In this document: positions 41,889 through 49,690 of the stretch, piece by piece | Position numbering within the stretch: the first letter of the stretch is position 1 | Layout of the letters: each line of letters starts with the position of its first letter | Assembly (NCBI GenBank): GCA_944384995.1 | Contig: CALWVN010000012.1 | Span: 1-54,088, forward strand | Length of the DNA stretch: 54,088 bases | Source of the DNA: an uncultured Clostridia bacterium | GTDB lineage: Bacteria > Bacillota > Clostridia > Oscillospirales > Acutalibacteraceae | Direction: 5' to 3' | Made by a program: the position numbers and the translations under genes | The notes under the pieces: generated by a model | Told to the model about the DNA's origin: nothing | The model's database searches: none | What the model saw: the letters and a program-made list of their open reading frames with translations, nothing else

Positions 41889-42807
41889 GCTTTCGCGCCG
41901 CTATTTTGAAGCCTACGGCATCCCGCTTTTGGAAAACGACTTTGCCGCAGAGAAAACCCGCGTGGCGGCAGGCCTCGTGGGCTTGGGGTCGGAGTGCTTC
42001 GGCTATGACGACGATCTTTCGCATGACCACGATTTTGAGGCAGGCTTTTGCTTTTGGCTGACCGACGAAGCGGATGCCGAGTTCGGTTTCCGCCTGATGC
42101 GCGCATATAATAAATTGCCGCGGGAATTTCTTGGCGTCAAAATGCAGCAGCACAGCATTTACGGGAACAGCCGCGTCGGGGTGTTCCGCATTTCGGATTT
42201 TTACCGCACGCTTACAGGTATCCCGCGCGCGCCCGAAACGAACGAGGAATGGCTCTACACACCCGAATACGCGCTGGCGAACGCCTCCAACGGCGCGGTG
42301 TTTTACGACGGCGAGGGCGCGTTTTCCGCGATCCGTGCAACGCTTTTGCAGGGCTACCCGGAGGATGTGCGGCGCAAAAAGATCGCCGCCGCCTTGAGTT
42401 TGGCTGCGCAAAGCGGGCAGTATAATTTCAGCCGCTGCCTGCGCCACGGCGAGCCGGGCGCGGCGGCGCTCGCGCGCAACGAATTTGTAACGCACGCGCT
42501 GCACCTGCTCTTTCTGCTTGCGCGGCGGTACAGCCCGTTTTACAAGTGGCAGTTCCGCGCCGCACGCGAGACGGGGCTTTTGCCCGAAGTGCCCGACCGG
42601 CTGCTTTCGCTTTTGCAGTCGCCGGCGGACGAAAATGCGGGAAAAGAGATGGAGCAGATCGCCTCGCTTATCATTGAGGAGCTCGTTCGTCAGGGGCTTT
42701 GCGCCCGGAAAGCGGGAGAAAATTATTTAGAGCCTTACGCCTTTGCGGTGCAGGATTCGATCGGCGACCGCACCTTGCACGCCATGCATGTGATGGAAGG
42801 GGTTTAA
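41875..42807 (+). CDS. DUF4037-domain protein, nucleotidyltransferase-like
   Basis: The 310-residue protein begins LELSRRYFEAYGIPLLENDF. It carries GLGSECFGYDDDLSHDHDFEAGFCFW, which has the G-S and closely spaced Asp residues of nucleotidyltransferase-fold active sites. Later segments (EEWLYTPEYALANASNGAVFYD and FLLARRYSPFYKWQFRA) fit DUF4037. The substrate is unknown. ATG 41875 lies 14 bp inside the TPR gene. The coupling suggests that the TPR protein is its partner or regulator. Confidence 0.85.
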   Translation: MQGLELSRRYFEAYGIPLLENDFAAEKTRVAAGLVGLGSECFGYDDDLSHDHDFEAGFCFWLTDEADAEFGFRLMRAYNKLPREFLGVKMQQHSIYGNSRVGVFRISDFYRTLTGIPRAPETNEEWLYTPEYALANASNGAVFYDGEGAFSAIRATLLQGYPEDVRRKKIAAALSLAAQSGQYNFSRCLRHGEPGAAALARNEFVTHALHLLFLLARRYSPFYKWQFRAARETGLLPEVPDRLLSLLQSPADENAGKEMEQIASLIIEELVRQGLCARKAGENYLEPYAFAVQDSIGDRTLHAMHVMEGV

Positions 42808-43274
42808 TTTTTAGATATTAGATAGTAGACGCTAGATGCCGGATGTGGAACCGGGGGTATCGCGTAAAGCCAAAAGCCTGCGCAACCTTCTTAGCGGCAT
42901 AGCTTTCACGCCTGTCCCACGAAAAACGGAACAAACCGTAGGGACAGTCCTTGCGGCTGTCCGTTTGGCAAACAGCTTTTTCTTGCTTTCGGCTTTTCTA
43001 AAAACCTGCCTGTACTACGTCTAACATCTAACGCTAACTTCTAAAATCTAAAACGGACGGCGCGAGCAAGCCCGCGCCCTACGGTATGCGCACTCTTTCG
43101 GCTTTTCTTAAAACTTTCCTACCCCACGTCTAGTATCTAACATCTAACATCTAATACGCAACCCCCGGTTGCGGGAATTTTTGCGCTGCAACCCAAAGTA
43201 GGTGGCGTAATTTTGCGAAACGGTCTACTTTAAGAACGGAAGCGGCAAAAGCCGCCAAGAAAGGAGACCTTAAA
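42808..43274. repeat. 467-bp gene-free repeat block
   Basis: TAGATATTAGATAGTAGACGC (42812-42832) faces CTAACATCTAACGCTAAC (43021-43038) and CTAACATCTAACATCTAA (43137-43154) in the opposite orientation. Inside are hairpins beginning GTAGG (GGACAGTCCTTGCGGCTGTCC, 42942-42962) and ending CCCTACGG (around 43060-43084). A 7-bp stem CGCAACC-CCC-GGTTGCG (43157-43173) followed by a T-run may terminate the upstream operon. There is no coding sequence. Confidence 0.75.
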
Positions 43275-43946
43275 ATGGGCTATCTCGATAAGATCAAGCT
43301 GGCGAGCTATTCGCGCAGCGAGGACTGGCTCAATTCCATTTCCCACATGGTCGGGGGCGGGCTTTCCGTAATTGCGCTGATTTTGTGCTTGGTGCGTGCG
43401 ATTCTTGCACGGCGGTGGGATTATGCGCTTTTGGGGCTTGTATATGGGCTTACGATGATCGCGATGTATGCCTGCTCGTCCGTGTACCACGCCCTGCGCC
43501 CGAACCGCGGCAAGCGCGCCATGCGGCTGGTGGATCACGCTATGATCTACCCGATGATCGCAGGGACCATTACACCGTTCGCGGTGCTGGTGATCGTCCC
43601 CGTGCGCCCGGTGCTCGGCTGGGTGATCTTCGGCGTGGCATGGGCAGTCGTTGCGGCGGCGGTGCCCATCACGCTGACGCTTTTCAATAAGACCAAGGTT
43701 GTGCAGATGATCTTATATCTTGCACTCGGCTGGATGATCATCGTCGCGGTCAAGACGCTTTGGGAGCATTTTGACCGCACCGGCACCTATTTGATGATCG
43801 CGGGCGGCGTCGCGTACACGCTCGGCGCGATTTTATACGGTATCGGCGCGAAGCACAAATATTTCCACAGCGTTTTCCACTTCTTTGTGCTGGCGGGTTC
43901 CGTGCTGCATTTCCTTGCGCTGTACTTATATGTTTTTGTAAAATAA
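43275..43946 (+). CDS. hemolysin III / PAQR-type membrane protein
   Basis: The 223-residue, seven-helix protein has the family's conserved pieces: SRSEDWLNSISHMVGGGLSV, ACSSVYHALRPN, VDHAMIYPMIAGTITPFAV and HSVFHFFVLAGSVLHFLALYLYV. The conserved Ser, His and Asp residues form the membrane-embedded zinc site of the PAQR/YqfA family. Despite the name, a lytic role is not established for most members; lipid hydrolase-like activity is suspected. AAGAAAGGAG precedes the ATG. No promoter is obvious; it is a single gene after a repeat block. Confidence 0.93.
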   Translation: MGYLDKIKLASYSRSEDWLNSISHMVGGGLSVIALILCLVRAILARRWDYALLGLVYGLTMIAMYACSSVYHALRPNRGKRAMRLVDHAMIYPMIAGTITPFAVLVIVPVRPVLGWVIFGVAWAVVAAAVPITLTLFNKTKVVQMILYLALGWMIIVAVKTLWEHFDRTGTYLMIAGGVAYTLGAILYGIGAKHKYFHSVFHFFVLAGSVLHFLALYLYVFVK

Positions 43947-43976
43947 CGGGAAGTGCGCGCAAAACGCAAAAAAAGG

Positions 43977-44005
43977 TTGACAGGACGCGCGGACTTTGGT
44001 AAAAT
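43977..44005 (+). promoter_or_regulatory. promoter of the rplU-prp-rpmA operon
   Basis: TTGACA (43977-43982), a 17-bp spacer, and TAAAAT (44000-44005) preceded by TGG. Confidence 0.85.
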
Positions 44006-44010
44006 ACCAT

Positions 44011-44070
44011 GTGCCGCATAGGAAAGGTGCGCCCAATCGGCGCAGTAAGCAGTTTTGCACCTTTCATAGC
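44011..44070 (+). promoter_or_regulatory. ribosomal L21 leader
   Basis: GAAAGGTGC (44022-44030) pairs with GCACCTTTC (44057-44065), closing an inner GCGC...GGCGC hairpin and an AGTAAGCAG loop. Position and shape match the autoregulatory L21 leader found before rplU in Firmicutes. Confidence 0.75.
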
Positions 44071-44097
44071 GAGACTGATCGAAAGCAGGGAAAAACT

Positions 44098-44409
44098 ATG
44101 TACGCAGTAATCGAAACCGGCGGTAAGCAGTACAAGGTCCAGCCCGGCGACGTGTTGTACGTCGAAAAACTGGCTGTGGAAGCGGACGCCGAAGTCACCT
44201 TTGACAAGGTGATCGCAGTCGCCACGGACGACGGCTTAAAGGTCGGCAAGCCCTATGTCGAGGGCGCGGGCGTGACCGCCAAGGTTCTCAAGAACGGCAA
44301 GGCAAAGAAGGTCACGGTCTTCACCTACAAGCCCAAGAAGAACGAGAAACGCAAGAAAGGCCATCGTCAGCCGTATACGAAGGTCGAGATCACAGCCGTC
44401 AACGCGTAA
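44098..44409 (+). CDS. rplU: 50S ribosomal protein L21
   Basis: L21 (103 residues) shows [18 protein letters not shown] at the start and [21 protein letters not shown] at the end, both diagnostic. It is the first gene of the rplU-prp-rpmA operon and is probably under feedback control through the leader at 44011-44070. GCAGGG precedes the ATG. The Prp gene follows after 3 bp. Confidence 0.97.
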   Translation: MYAVIETGGKQYKVQPGDVLYVEKLAVEADAEVTFDKVIAVATDDGLKVGKPYVEGAGVTAKVLKNGKAKKVTVFTYKPKKNEKRKKGHRQPYTKVEITAVNA

Positions 44410-44412
44410 GGC

Positions 44413-44721
44413 ATGATCCGCATCCGTTTTACGCGCGACCGCGGCGGGATGCTCTCCGGCTTTTACGTGCGCGGGCACGCACAGTTTGCCGAAAGCGGGA
44501 AGGACATTGTCTGCGCGGCAGTTTCCTCCGCCGTTTACATGGCGGCGAACACCGTCACCGAGGTGCTGGGGCTTTCGCCCGAGATCTCGGAGTGCGACGG
44601 AAAGCTTTCGCTTTCGCTTTCCGAAAAGGAAGTGTCGGCGGCCCGGACGGTGCTGGAAGGCCTGCGGCTGCATTTGCGGGCGCTGTGTGAGCAGTATCCC
44701 GACTACATTACCATGGATTGA
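44413..44721 (+). CDS. prp: ribosomal-processing cysteine protease Prp
   Basis: The 102-residue protein has the catalytic pair in VRGHAQFAESGKDIVCAAVSSAVY (His and Cys). Prp removes the N-terminal extension of L27 in Firmicutes that encode such an extension. The neighbouring L27 has exactly this kind of start. The gene sits between rplU and rpmA as is normal. Confidence 0.95.
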   Translation: MIRIRFTRDRGGMLSGFYVRGHAQFAESGKDIVCAAVSSAVYMAANTVTEVLGLSPEISECDGKLSLSLSEKEVSAARTVLEGLRLHLRALCEQYPDYITMD

Positions 44722-44736
44722 AAGAGGTGCTTTGTA

Positions 44737-45021
44737 ATGCTTAAAGTCAACATTCAGCTTTTTGCGCATAAAAAAGGTATGGGCTCGACCAAGAACGGTC
44801 GTGACTCCGAATCCAAACGTCTCGGCGTCAAGCGCGCCGACGGGCAGTATGTGCTTGCGGGGAACATCCTCGTGCGCCAGCGCGGCACGCACATCCACCC
44901 CGGCGAGAACGTCGGTAAGGGATCGGATGATACCCTGTTTGCAAAGGTGGACGGCACCGTCCGCTTCGAGCGCATGGGCAAGGACCGCAAAAAGGTCAGC
45001 GTTTACGCCCTCGAGCAGTAA
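44737..45021 (+). CDS. rpmA: 50S ribosomal protein L27 (precursor with Prp-cleaved N-terminus)
   Basis: L27 (94 residues) begins MLKVNIQLF, then [23 protein letters not shown]. The first nine residues match the Prp-cleaved extension, with the cut expected between Phe9 and Ala10 to expose the mature N-terminus that reaches the peptidyl-transferase centre. The rest ([21 protein letters not shown]) is standard. An SD (GAAAGAGG) precedes the ATG and a terminator follows. Confidence 0.97.
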   Translation: MLKVNIQLFAHKKGMGSTKNGRDSESKRLGVKRADGQYVLAGNILVRQRGTHIHPGENVGKGSDDTLFAKVDGTVRFERMGKDRKKVSVYALEQ

Positions 45022-45042
45022 GCGCGCAGCAAACCGAAAGAA

Positions 45043-45074
45043 AAGCGGAACGGCACACAGCCGTTCCGCTTTTT
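45043..45074 (+). terminator. terminator after rpmA
   Basis: AAGCGGAACGGC, loop ACACA, GCCGTTCCGCTT, then TTT. Confidence 0.9.
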
Positions 45075-45249
45075 GCGTGTGTCAAAAAGTGTCTTTTGCT
45101 CCCCTTGTTAGGGCGATGCACGCAGCGCGGGGAAATGCCGTGCAGCGACAAAGGGGACGGCTGCCGGCAGCTTAGTCAAAAACCTTGCTTTCAAGGCCAC
45201 TCGCCTGCAACTCGGGAACAGCGCGCCGCACAGCACCGGGGGCGGCTTG

Positions 45250-45483
45250 TCAGCTTTTCTTGATGTTCTCCGCGCGCGGGTAAGGCTCCGGGCAGTCCGT
45301 AAGGCCGGCAAGATAATCCATGCTTGTGCCCAATGCGAGTGCGAGACGCCGGCACTGTTCCAAGGTGAAAAAACGTGTGCCGCGTTCGAGTTTGGAGTAG
45401 TCACTTTGATCGATGCCCGTAAGCATCTGCATTTTGACCTGTGTGTATCCGCGCGCCAGGCGCAGCGCTTTTAATCGTTCCAT
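45250..45483 (-). CDS. XRE-family regulator (77 residues)
   Basis: A compact Cro/C1-type DNA-binding domain: MERLKALRLARGYTQVKMQMLTGIDQSDYSKLERGTRFFTLEQCRRLALALGTSMDYLAGL. There is almost nothing else. It diverges from a second small HTH gene (45567). The 83-bp gap between them contains a perfect palindrome over the neighbour's -35 box, so it probably acts as a repressor of that promoter and possibly of its own. Downstream (45082-45249) is a repeat-like GC-rich block with no gene. Confidence 0.9.
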   Translation of the reverse strand: MERLKALRLARGYTQVKMQMLTGIDQSDYSKLERGTRFFTLEQCRRLALALGTSMDYLAGLTDCPEPYPRAENIKKS

Positions 45484-45515
45484 TGTAACACCTCATGAAA
45501 ATTATGGCAGATTGA

Positions 45516-45530
45516 CCTATTGACAATAGG
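45516..45530. promoter_or_regulatory. candidate operator CCTATT-GAC-AATAGG
   Basis: A perfect 6-bp inverted repeat overlaps the -35 box (45520-45525). A further half-site CCTATT (45541-45546) overlaps the -10 box, so a dimer bound here would block polymerase. Confidence 0.7.
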
Positions 45531-45548
45531 GCGAAATTGACCTATTAT
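45520..45548 (+). promoter_or_regulatory. promoter of the 45567 HTH gene
   Basis: TTGACA (45520-45525), a 17-bp spacer, and TATTAT (45543-45548). The predicted leader is only about 12 nt, with GGAGGT (45555-45560) close to the 5' end. Confidence 0.75.
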
Positions 45549-45566
45549 TCAAATGGAGGTGTTCTT

Positions 45567-45794
45567 ATGACCGAAAATTCAGAGTTAAAGAACCTGTGTA
45601 AAAATATAGCCGTGCTTATGCAAAAAAATGGCGATGCGGATGAAAAGACTTTGCAATGCATTGGCCTCTCCTATACGGATTTTCAACAAATACAGGACGG
45701 GATCTTGCCTGCACATATAGGGGTCGAAACACTGTTCCGGATTGCAAGGCGTTTCAAAATTCCGGTTTGCGCGTTGTTTGATGGCAAGCCATAG
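45567..45794 (+). CDS. small HTH (XRE-like) protein, 75 residues
   Basis: The protein starts MTENSELKNLCKNIAVLMQKNGD. It has an HTH-like core (EKTLQCIGLSYTDFQQIQDGILPAHIGVETLFRIARRFKIPVCALF) with the spacing of an XRE domain but a weak match in the recognition helix. GGAGGT precedes ATG 45567. It is divergent from the 77-residue XRE gene and shares its operator, so the pair may form a small regulatory switch. No other cargo gene is clearly attached. Confidence 0.78.
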   Translation: MTENSELKNLCKNIAVLMQKNGDADEKTLQCIGLSYTDFQQIQDGILPAHIGVETLFRIARRFKIPVCALFDGKP

Positions 45795-45874
45795 AAGCAG
45801 GCAGACCAAGCTCCCTTCCAAGTCTTGCCGTTTTATGTAAATCCAACAAACCGACAGAATGTCTAACATTTTGC

Positions 45875-45903
45875 TTGCTTTTTTTGCGGGTTACCTTTAT
45901 ACT
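45875..45903 (+). promoter_or_regulatory. promoter of the THUMP methyltransferase gene
   Basis: TTGCTT (45875-45880), a 17-bp spacer, and TATACT (45898-45903), 60 bp before the gene. Confidence 0.6.
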
Positions 45904-45962
45904 TGAGATACATTCGACGAAATTCGCGGCGTTGCTCGCGAAACGGGAAAGGAAGCGTGCCT

Positions 45963-47078
45963 ATGGAGCTGGAATTTGCCGCACCGTGCCTGTTCGGCTT
46001 AGAGAGTCTGGTCAGCAAAGAGCTCAAAGCGCTCGGCGCAGAAAAGGTTGCGGCCGAAAACGGGCGGGTGCGCTTTGCGGGCGACGAATACCTGTTGGCG
46101 CGCGCGAATCTCGGCGTGCGGTATGCCGAACGCATCTTCGTTGTACTCGGCAGCTTCACGGCGCATACCTTTGAAGAGCTGTTCCAAGGCGTGCGCGCCC
46201 TGCCGCTGGAAAACTGGATCGGACGGTACGACGCATTCCCCGTTGCGGGGCACACGCTGAATTCCGATCTGTTCAGTGTGCGCGACTGCCAGTCCATTAT
46301 CAAAAAGGCGGCGGTCGAACGATTGAAAGAAAAGTACGGTATTTCGTGGTTTGAGGAGACGGGCGCGCGGCGGCAGCTTCGCTTTTCGATCCTCAAAAAC
46401 CGCGTCGATCTGTATCTGGACACCTCGGGCGAGCCGCTGTACAAGCGCGGCTACCGCACGCAGGCGAACGAAGCGCCCATCCGCGAAACGCTTGCGGCGG
46501 CGATGTGCGCGCTCTCTCAGCTTCGCCCGTATCACACGCTGTATGACCCGATGTGCGGCTCGGGGACGATCCTGATCGAAGGCGCAATGCTCGCGCAGAA
46601 TATTGCGCCGGGGCTGCGGCGCCGGTTTGCCGCCGAGCGTTTTGAACAGATCCCCGAAACGGTCTGGAAAGAAGAACGTGCCCGCGCACTGGCCGAGATC
46701 CGCCCTGCGCCGGATTTCGCGGCGATCGGCTCGGATATCGACGAAGCCGCGCTCGAGATCGCACGCGAAAACGCGCGGCGTGCGGGTGTTTCGGAAGCCG
46801 TGCATCTGGCGCGCGCCGATGTGCGGGCTTTCGCTCCCGAAACACAGCACGGCACGGTCGTGACGAACCCGCCCTACGGGGAACGCATGCAGACGCGGCG
46901 GGCGGCGGCGGAGATCCTGCGCGCGCTCGGGCGGGTGTTCCCGCAGCGGCACGGCTTCAGCTACAGCGTCATCAGCCCCGAGCCCGATTTTGAAGCGCTG
47001 TTCGGTCGCCGCGCGGACAAAAGCCGCAAGCTCTACAACGGTATGCTCAAATGCCGATTGTATATGTATTATAAATAA
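45963..47078 (+). CDS. THUMP-domain rRNA guanine-N2 methyltransferase (YpsC/RlmL N-domain type)
   Basis: The 371-residue protein has an N-terminal THUMP RNA-binding domain (LEFAAPCLFGLESLVSKEL, DLYLDTSGEPLYKRGYR). A class I SAM methyltransferase domain follows, with PMCGSGTILIEGAMLA, IGSDIDEAALEIA and the catalytic VTNPPYGERM motif of N2-guanine methylation. It matches Firmicutes YpsC-type enzymes, about half the size of the two-domain E. coli RlmL, and probably modifies 23S rRNA. GGGAAAGGAAG precedes ATG 45963. The lipid-kinase gene follows 43 bp later. Confidence 0.93.
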   Translation: MELEFAAPCLFGLESLVSKELKALGAEKVAAENGRVRFAGDEYLLARANLGVRYAERIFVVLGSFTAHTFEELFQGVRALPLENWIGRYDAFPVAGHTLNSDLFSVRDCQSIIKKAAVERLKEKYGISWFEETGARRQLRFSILKNRVDLYLDTSGEPLYKRGYRTQANEAPIRETLAAAMCALSQLRPYHTLYDPMCGSGTILIEGAMLAQNIAPGLRRRFAAERFEQIPETVWKEERARALAEIRPAPDFAAIGSDIDEAALEIARENARRAGVSEAVHLARADVRAFAPETQHGTVVTNPPYGERMQTRRAAAEILRALGRVFPQRHGFSYSVISPEPDFEALFGRRADKSRKLYNGMLKCRLYMYYK

Positions 47079-47121
47079 GAAAGCCGAATTCTGCATATTG
47101 TGCATAAGGAAGGTGTAAACC

Positions 47122-48078
47122 ATGCAGCATATTTTTATCGTGAACCCTGCCGCAGGGAAGGGCAAAGCCAAAGCGCGCATCGTCCCCGAGATCGAGGCGT
47201 ATTTTGCCGCCCACCCGCAGCTTTCCTATGAGATTTATGTAACCACCGAGGCCGGCGACGGACAGCGCTTTGTCGCCGAGCGCGCGCAGACGGGCGAACC
47301 GGTGCGGTTTTACGCCTGCGGCGGCGACGGCACGCTGTACGAGGTCGTCAACGGCGCGTACAAGTACCCGAACGCCCAGGTTGCCATCATCCCGCTTGGC
47401 TCGGGCAATGATTTTGCACGCATTTTGGGCAAGAGCGAGAAGCTCTACGACATCGGCGCGCAGGTGGAGGGCGAAACGCGCTGCTTTGACCTGATTCAGG
47501 CGGGCGGGCAGGTTGCCATCAACCAGTGCTCCATGGGCCTTGATGCCGAGGTCTGCGCCAAGCAGACCTATTTCAAGCATCTGCCGGGCGTTTCGGGCGA
47601 GCTTGCCTATACGCTCTCGCTCGTGTACTGCCTGTTCCGGCGGCTCAACAGCGAGTTCCGCATCACGATCGACGACGAGCAGGTCTATGAGGGCAAAATG
47701 CTCTTTGCCCTTTGCGCGAACGCCCGCTGGTACGGCGGCGGCTACAAGGGCGCGCCCAAGGCCGTGCCCGACGACGGGCTATTGGACTTTGTGATGGTGC
47801 GCAAGGACTTCGGTCGGCTCAAGCTTGCAAGCTTGGTGGGCAAATACAAGCGCGGGGAGCACCTCGGCTGGGATTTTACCACGTTTGTGCGCGGCAAAAA
47901 AATGGTGATCGAAAGTAAAAAACCCGCCGCAGTCAATGTGGACGGCGAGTGCGAATACGTGACGGAAAGCACGTTTACCCTGCTGCCGGGCGCCATACGC
48001 GTCGTGGTGCCGGACGTACAGGCGTATGAGCAGATCGTAGGCGCAGACCGCGACCCGGAAACGGTCACGTCTCGTTAA
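47122..48078 (+). CDS. diacylglycerol/lipid kinase (DagK/YegS-like)
   Basis: The 318-residue DAGK-catalytic-domain protein begins HIFIVNPAAGKGKA. It has the nucleotide-binding GGDGTLYEVVNG, PLGSGNDFARILGK and the later DGLLDFVMVRK. It phosphorylates diacylglycerol or a related lipid at the membrane, recycling it into phospholipid synthesis. AGGAAGGTG precedes the ATG. Mild internal oddity: none seen. It is probably co-transcribed with the methyltransferase gene. Confidence 0.92.
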   Translation: MQHIFIVNPAAGKGKAKARIVPEIEAYFAAHPQLSYEIYVTTEAGDGQRFVAERAQTGEPVRFYACGGDGTLYEVVNGAYKYPNAQVAIIPLGSGNDFARILGKSEKLYDIGAQVEGETRCFDLIQAGGQVAINQCSMGLDAEVCAKQTYFKHLPGVSGELAYTLSLVYCLFRRLNSEFRITIDDEQVYEGKMLFALCANARWYGGGYKGAPKAVPDDGLLDFVMVRKDFGRLKLASLVGKYKRGEHLGWDFTTFVRGKKMVIESKKPAAVNVDGECEYVTESTFTLLPGAIRVVVPDVQAYEQIVGADRDPETVTSR

Positions 48079-48118
48079 AATGCTGTAAATCAAATGTAAA
48101 ATTTGTGTAAAATGCGTA

Positions 48119-48147
48119 TTGCATGATATACGAATGAGATTTATAAT
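48119..48147 (+). promoter_or_regulatory. promoter before the transporter gene
   Basis: TTGCAT (48119-48124), a 17-bp spacer, and TATAAT (48142-48147). The predicted transcript would start near 48154, just before the hairpin at 48162-48188. Confidence 0.65.
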
Positions 48148-48161
48148 TATACATTGAACGG

Positions 48162-48188
48162 AAAAGAGTGTCCGAGCGACACTCTTTT
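48162..48188 (+). terminator. hairpin with T-run: dagK terminator or leader attenuator
   Basis: AAAAGAGTGTC, loop CGAGC, GACACTCTTTT: a perfect 11-bp stem. It lies downstream of the predicted promoter at 48119-48147, so it may also act at the very start of the transporter transcript. Confidence 0.75.
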
Positions 48189-48230
48189 CTATTTCCTGCC
48201 GAAGCGCGGCTTCGGAGAAGCGAGGCATAC

Positions 48231-49688
48231 ATGAAAAAATACATGAAACGGTCCGAGGTCTGGACTTACGGCATCGGGCTGTTCGGCATCGCGCTTTTGA
48301 CGGGCTGGATGCCGGACTATTCCTACACGTTTTTCAATGACTTTGCCTTTAAGGGAACGGGTATCGACTCGGCGCGCATCATGAACATCCTGCCTTACGT
48401 CACGGGCGTGGCAGGCATCGTCGGCGCGGCGTGCGAGCTGGTCATCGGTATTCTTGTGGACCGCACGCGTACCAAGTGGGGCAAGATCCGCCCGTGGATC
48501 GGGTTCGGCATCCTCCCGCTTGCGGTCGTTGCGATGCTCGTATTCATCGCGCCGAACACCAACAGCTACCTCGGCGCGGTCGTTTGGATGTTTGTGATCT
48601 ATTCGCTGTATACGGCGGTCAGCTGTGCGGTCGAAAGTCCCGCCAACTGCTTCGGCGCGTGCTGCACGCCGAACCCGTCGGAGCGCAGCGATGCAATCTC
48701 GATCGCGAGCATCTTCCGTTCCGTCGGGCAGTCCGGCGGGCTGGTGGTGCTGCCGGTCGTGGGCTTTATCATGAAAGCCGCCATGGGCGAGCAGCAGTTC
48801 AAAACTGCGGAAGGGCAGGGCCTTGACCTTATGCTCTCGACGGCAGTCTGCGTGCTGGGCCTTGTGCTGTTCGGCATGATCTTTTTCACGAACAACCGCG
48901 AGCGCGTGCCCTATACGGCTGAAAAGGTCAGCCTGTGGGAAAGCCTGAAGTTCGTGTTCACGAACAAAAACCTGCTGATGGTCTCGCTTACGAAATTCAC
49001 GGGCTTCGGCCGCGGCGTTTACAGCACCGTGAGCATTTACATAGCCGTTTACATGCTGGGCTCGAAGGATCTCAAGCTCGGGCTGCTTTTGCCGATGGGC
49101 GTCGGCACGGCGGTCGGGATGCTGATTGTCAAAAAGCTTCTCAAAATGTGGGACACGCGCAAGGTGTATATCGTCTGCTGCCTGTATGGATCGGCGAGTC
49201 TTGCGATCCTGTATGTTGTTTCGCGCGTCATCGGCTTCAACCCCGACGTGCTGATGATCCCGTTTTTGATCATCAATTTCTTTGTCGGCCTCCAGCACGG
49301 CAACACCAATCTGACGCCGAACGTCATGATCGCCGACTGCGTGGACGAGATCGAATGGAAGACCGGCAAACGCCAGGAGGGGCTTTGCTACGCGGGCTAC
49401 GGCTTCTTCTCGAAGGTCGCGGCGGCGCTGACCAAATCCTTCGGCCCGGCGCTGGTCATCTGGTCGGGCTATGTGCAGTCGCAGGATATGAACATTGCCT
49501 ATGCGACGCAGTCGGACGATACGCTGAACAAGCTGCTGCTCATCTATACGCTGATCCCGGCGATTTTCGTGATCGGGCAGATGCTGCCGATCCTGTTCTA
49601 TGACCTGACAGGGAAGAAGAAAGAAAAGATCACCAAAGAGCTTGCCGAGCGCCGTGCGCTTGCCGCAGCGAACGGGGAGGAGGCGTAA
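48231..49688 (+). CDS. GPH-family (glycoside-pentoside-hexuronide) MFS transporter
   Basis: The 485-residue, 12-helix transporter starts EVWTYGIGLFGIALLTGWMPDYSYTFFNDFAF. It has the GPH loop GILVDRTRTKWGKIRPWI between helices 2 and 3 and a later DCVDEIEWKTGKRQEG. GPH transporters move glycosides and related solutes with Na+ or H+. The substrate is not readable here and no sugar enzyme is adjacent. GAGGC lies close to ATG 48231, giving a modest SD. The next gene begins 2 bp after the stop, so both are in one operon. Confidence 0.92.
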   Translation: MKKYMKRSEVWTYGIGLFGIALLTGWMPDYSYTFFNDFAFKGTGIDSARIMNILPYVTGVAGIVGAACELVIGILVDRTRTKWGKIRPWIGFGILPLAVVAMLVFIAPNTNSYLGAVVWMFVIYSLYTAVSCAVESPANCFGACCTPNPSERSDAISIASIFRSVGQSGGLVVLPVVGFIMKAAMGEQQFKTAEGQGLDLMLSTAVCVLGLVLFGMIFFTNNRERVPYTAEKVSLWESLKFVFTNKNLLMVSLTKFTGFGRGVYSTVSIYIAVYMLGSKDLKLGLLLPMGVGTAVGMLIVKKLLKMWDTRKVYIVCCLYGSASLAILYVVSRVIGFNPDVLMIPFLIINFFVGLQHGNTNLTPNVMIADCVDEIEWKTGKRQEGLCYAGYGFFSKVAAALTKSFGPALVIWSGYVQSQDMNIAYATQSDDTLNKLLLIYTLIPAIFVIGQMLPILFYDLTGKKKEKITKELAERRALAAANGEEA

Positions 49689-49690
49689 GG

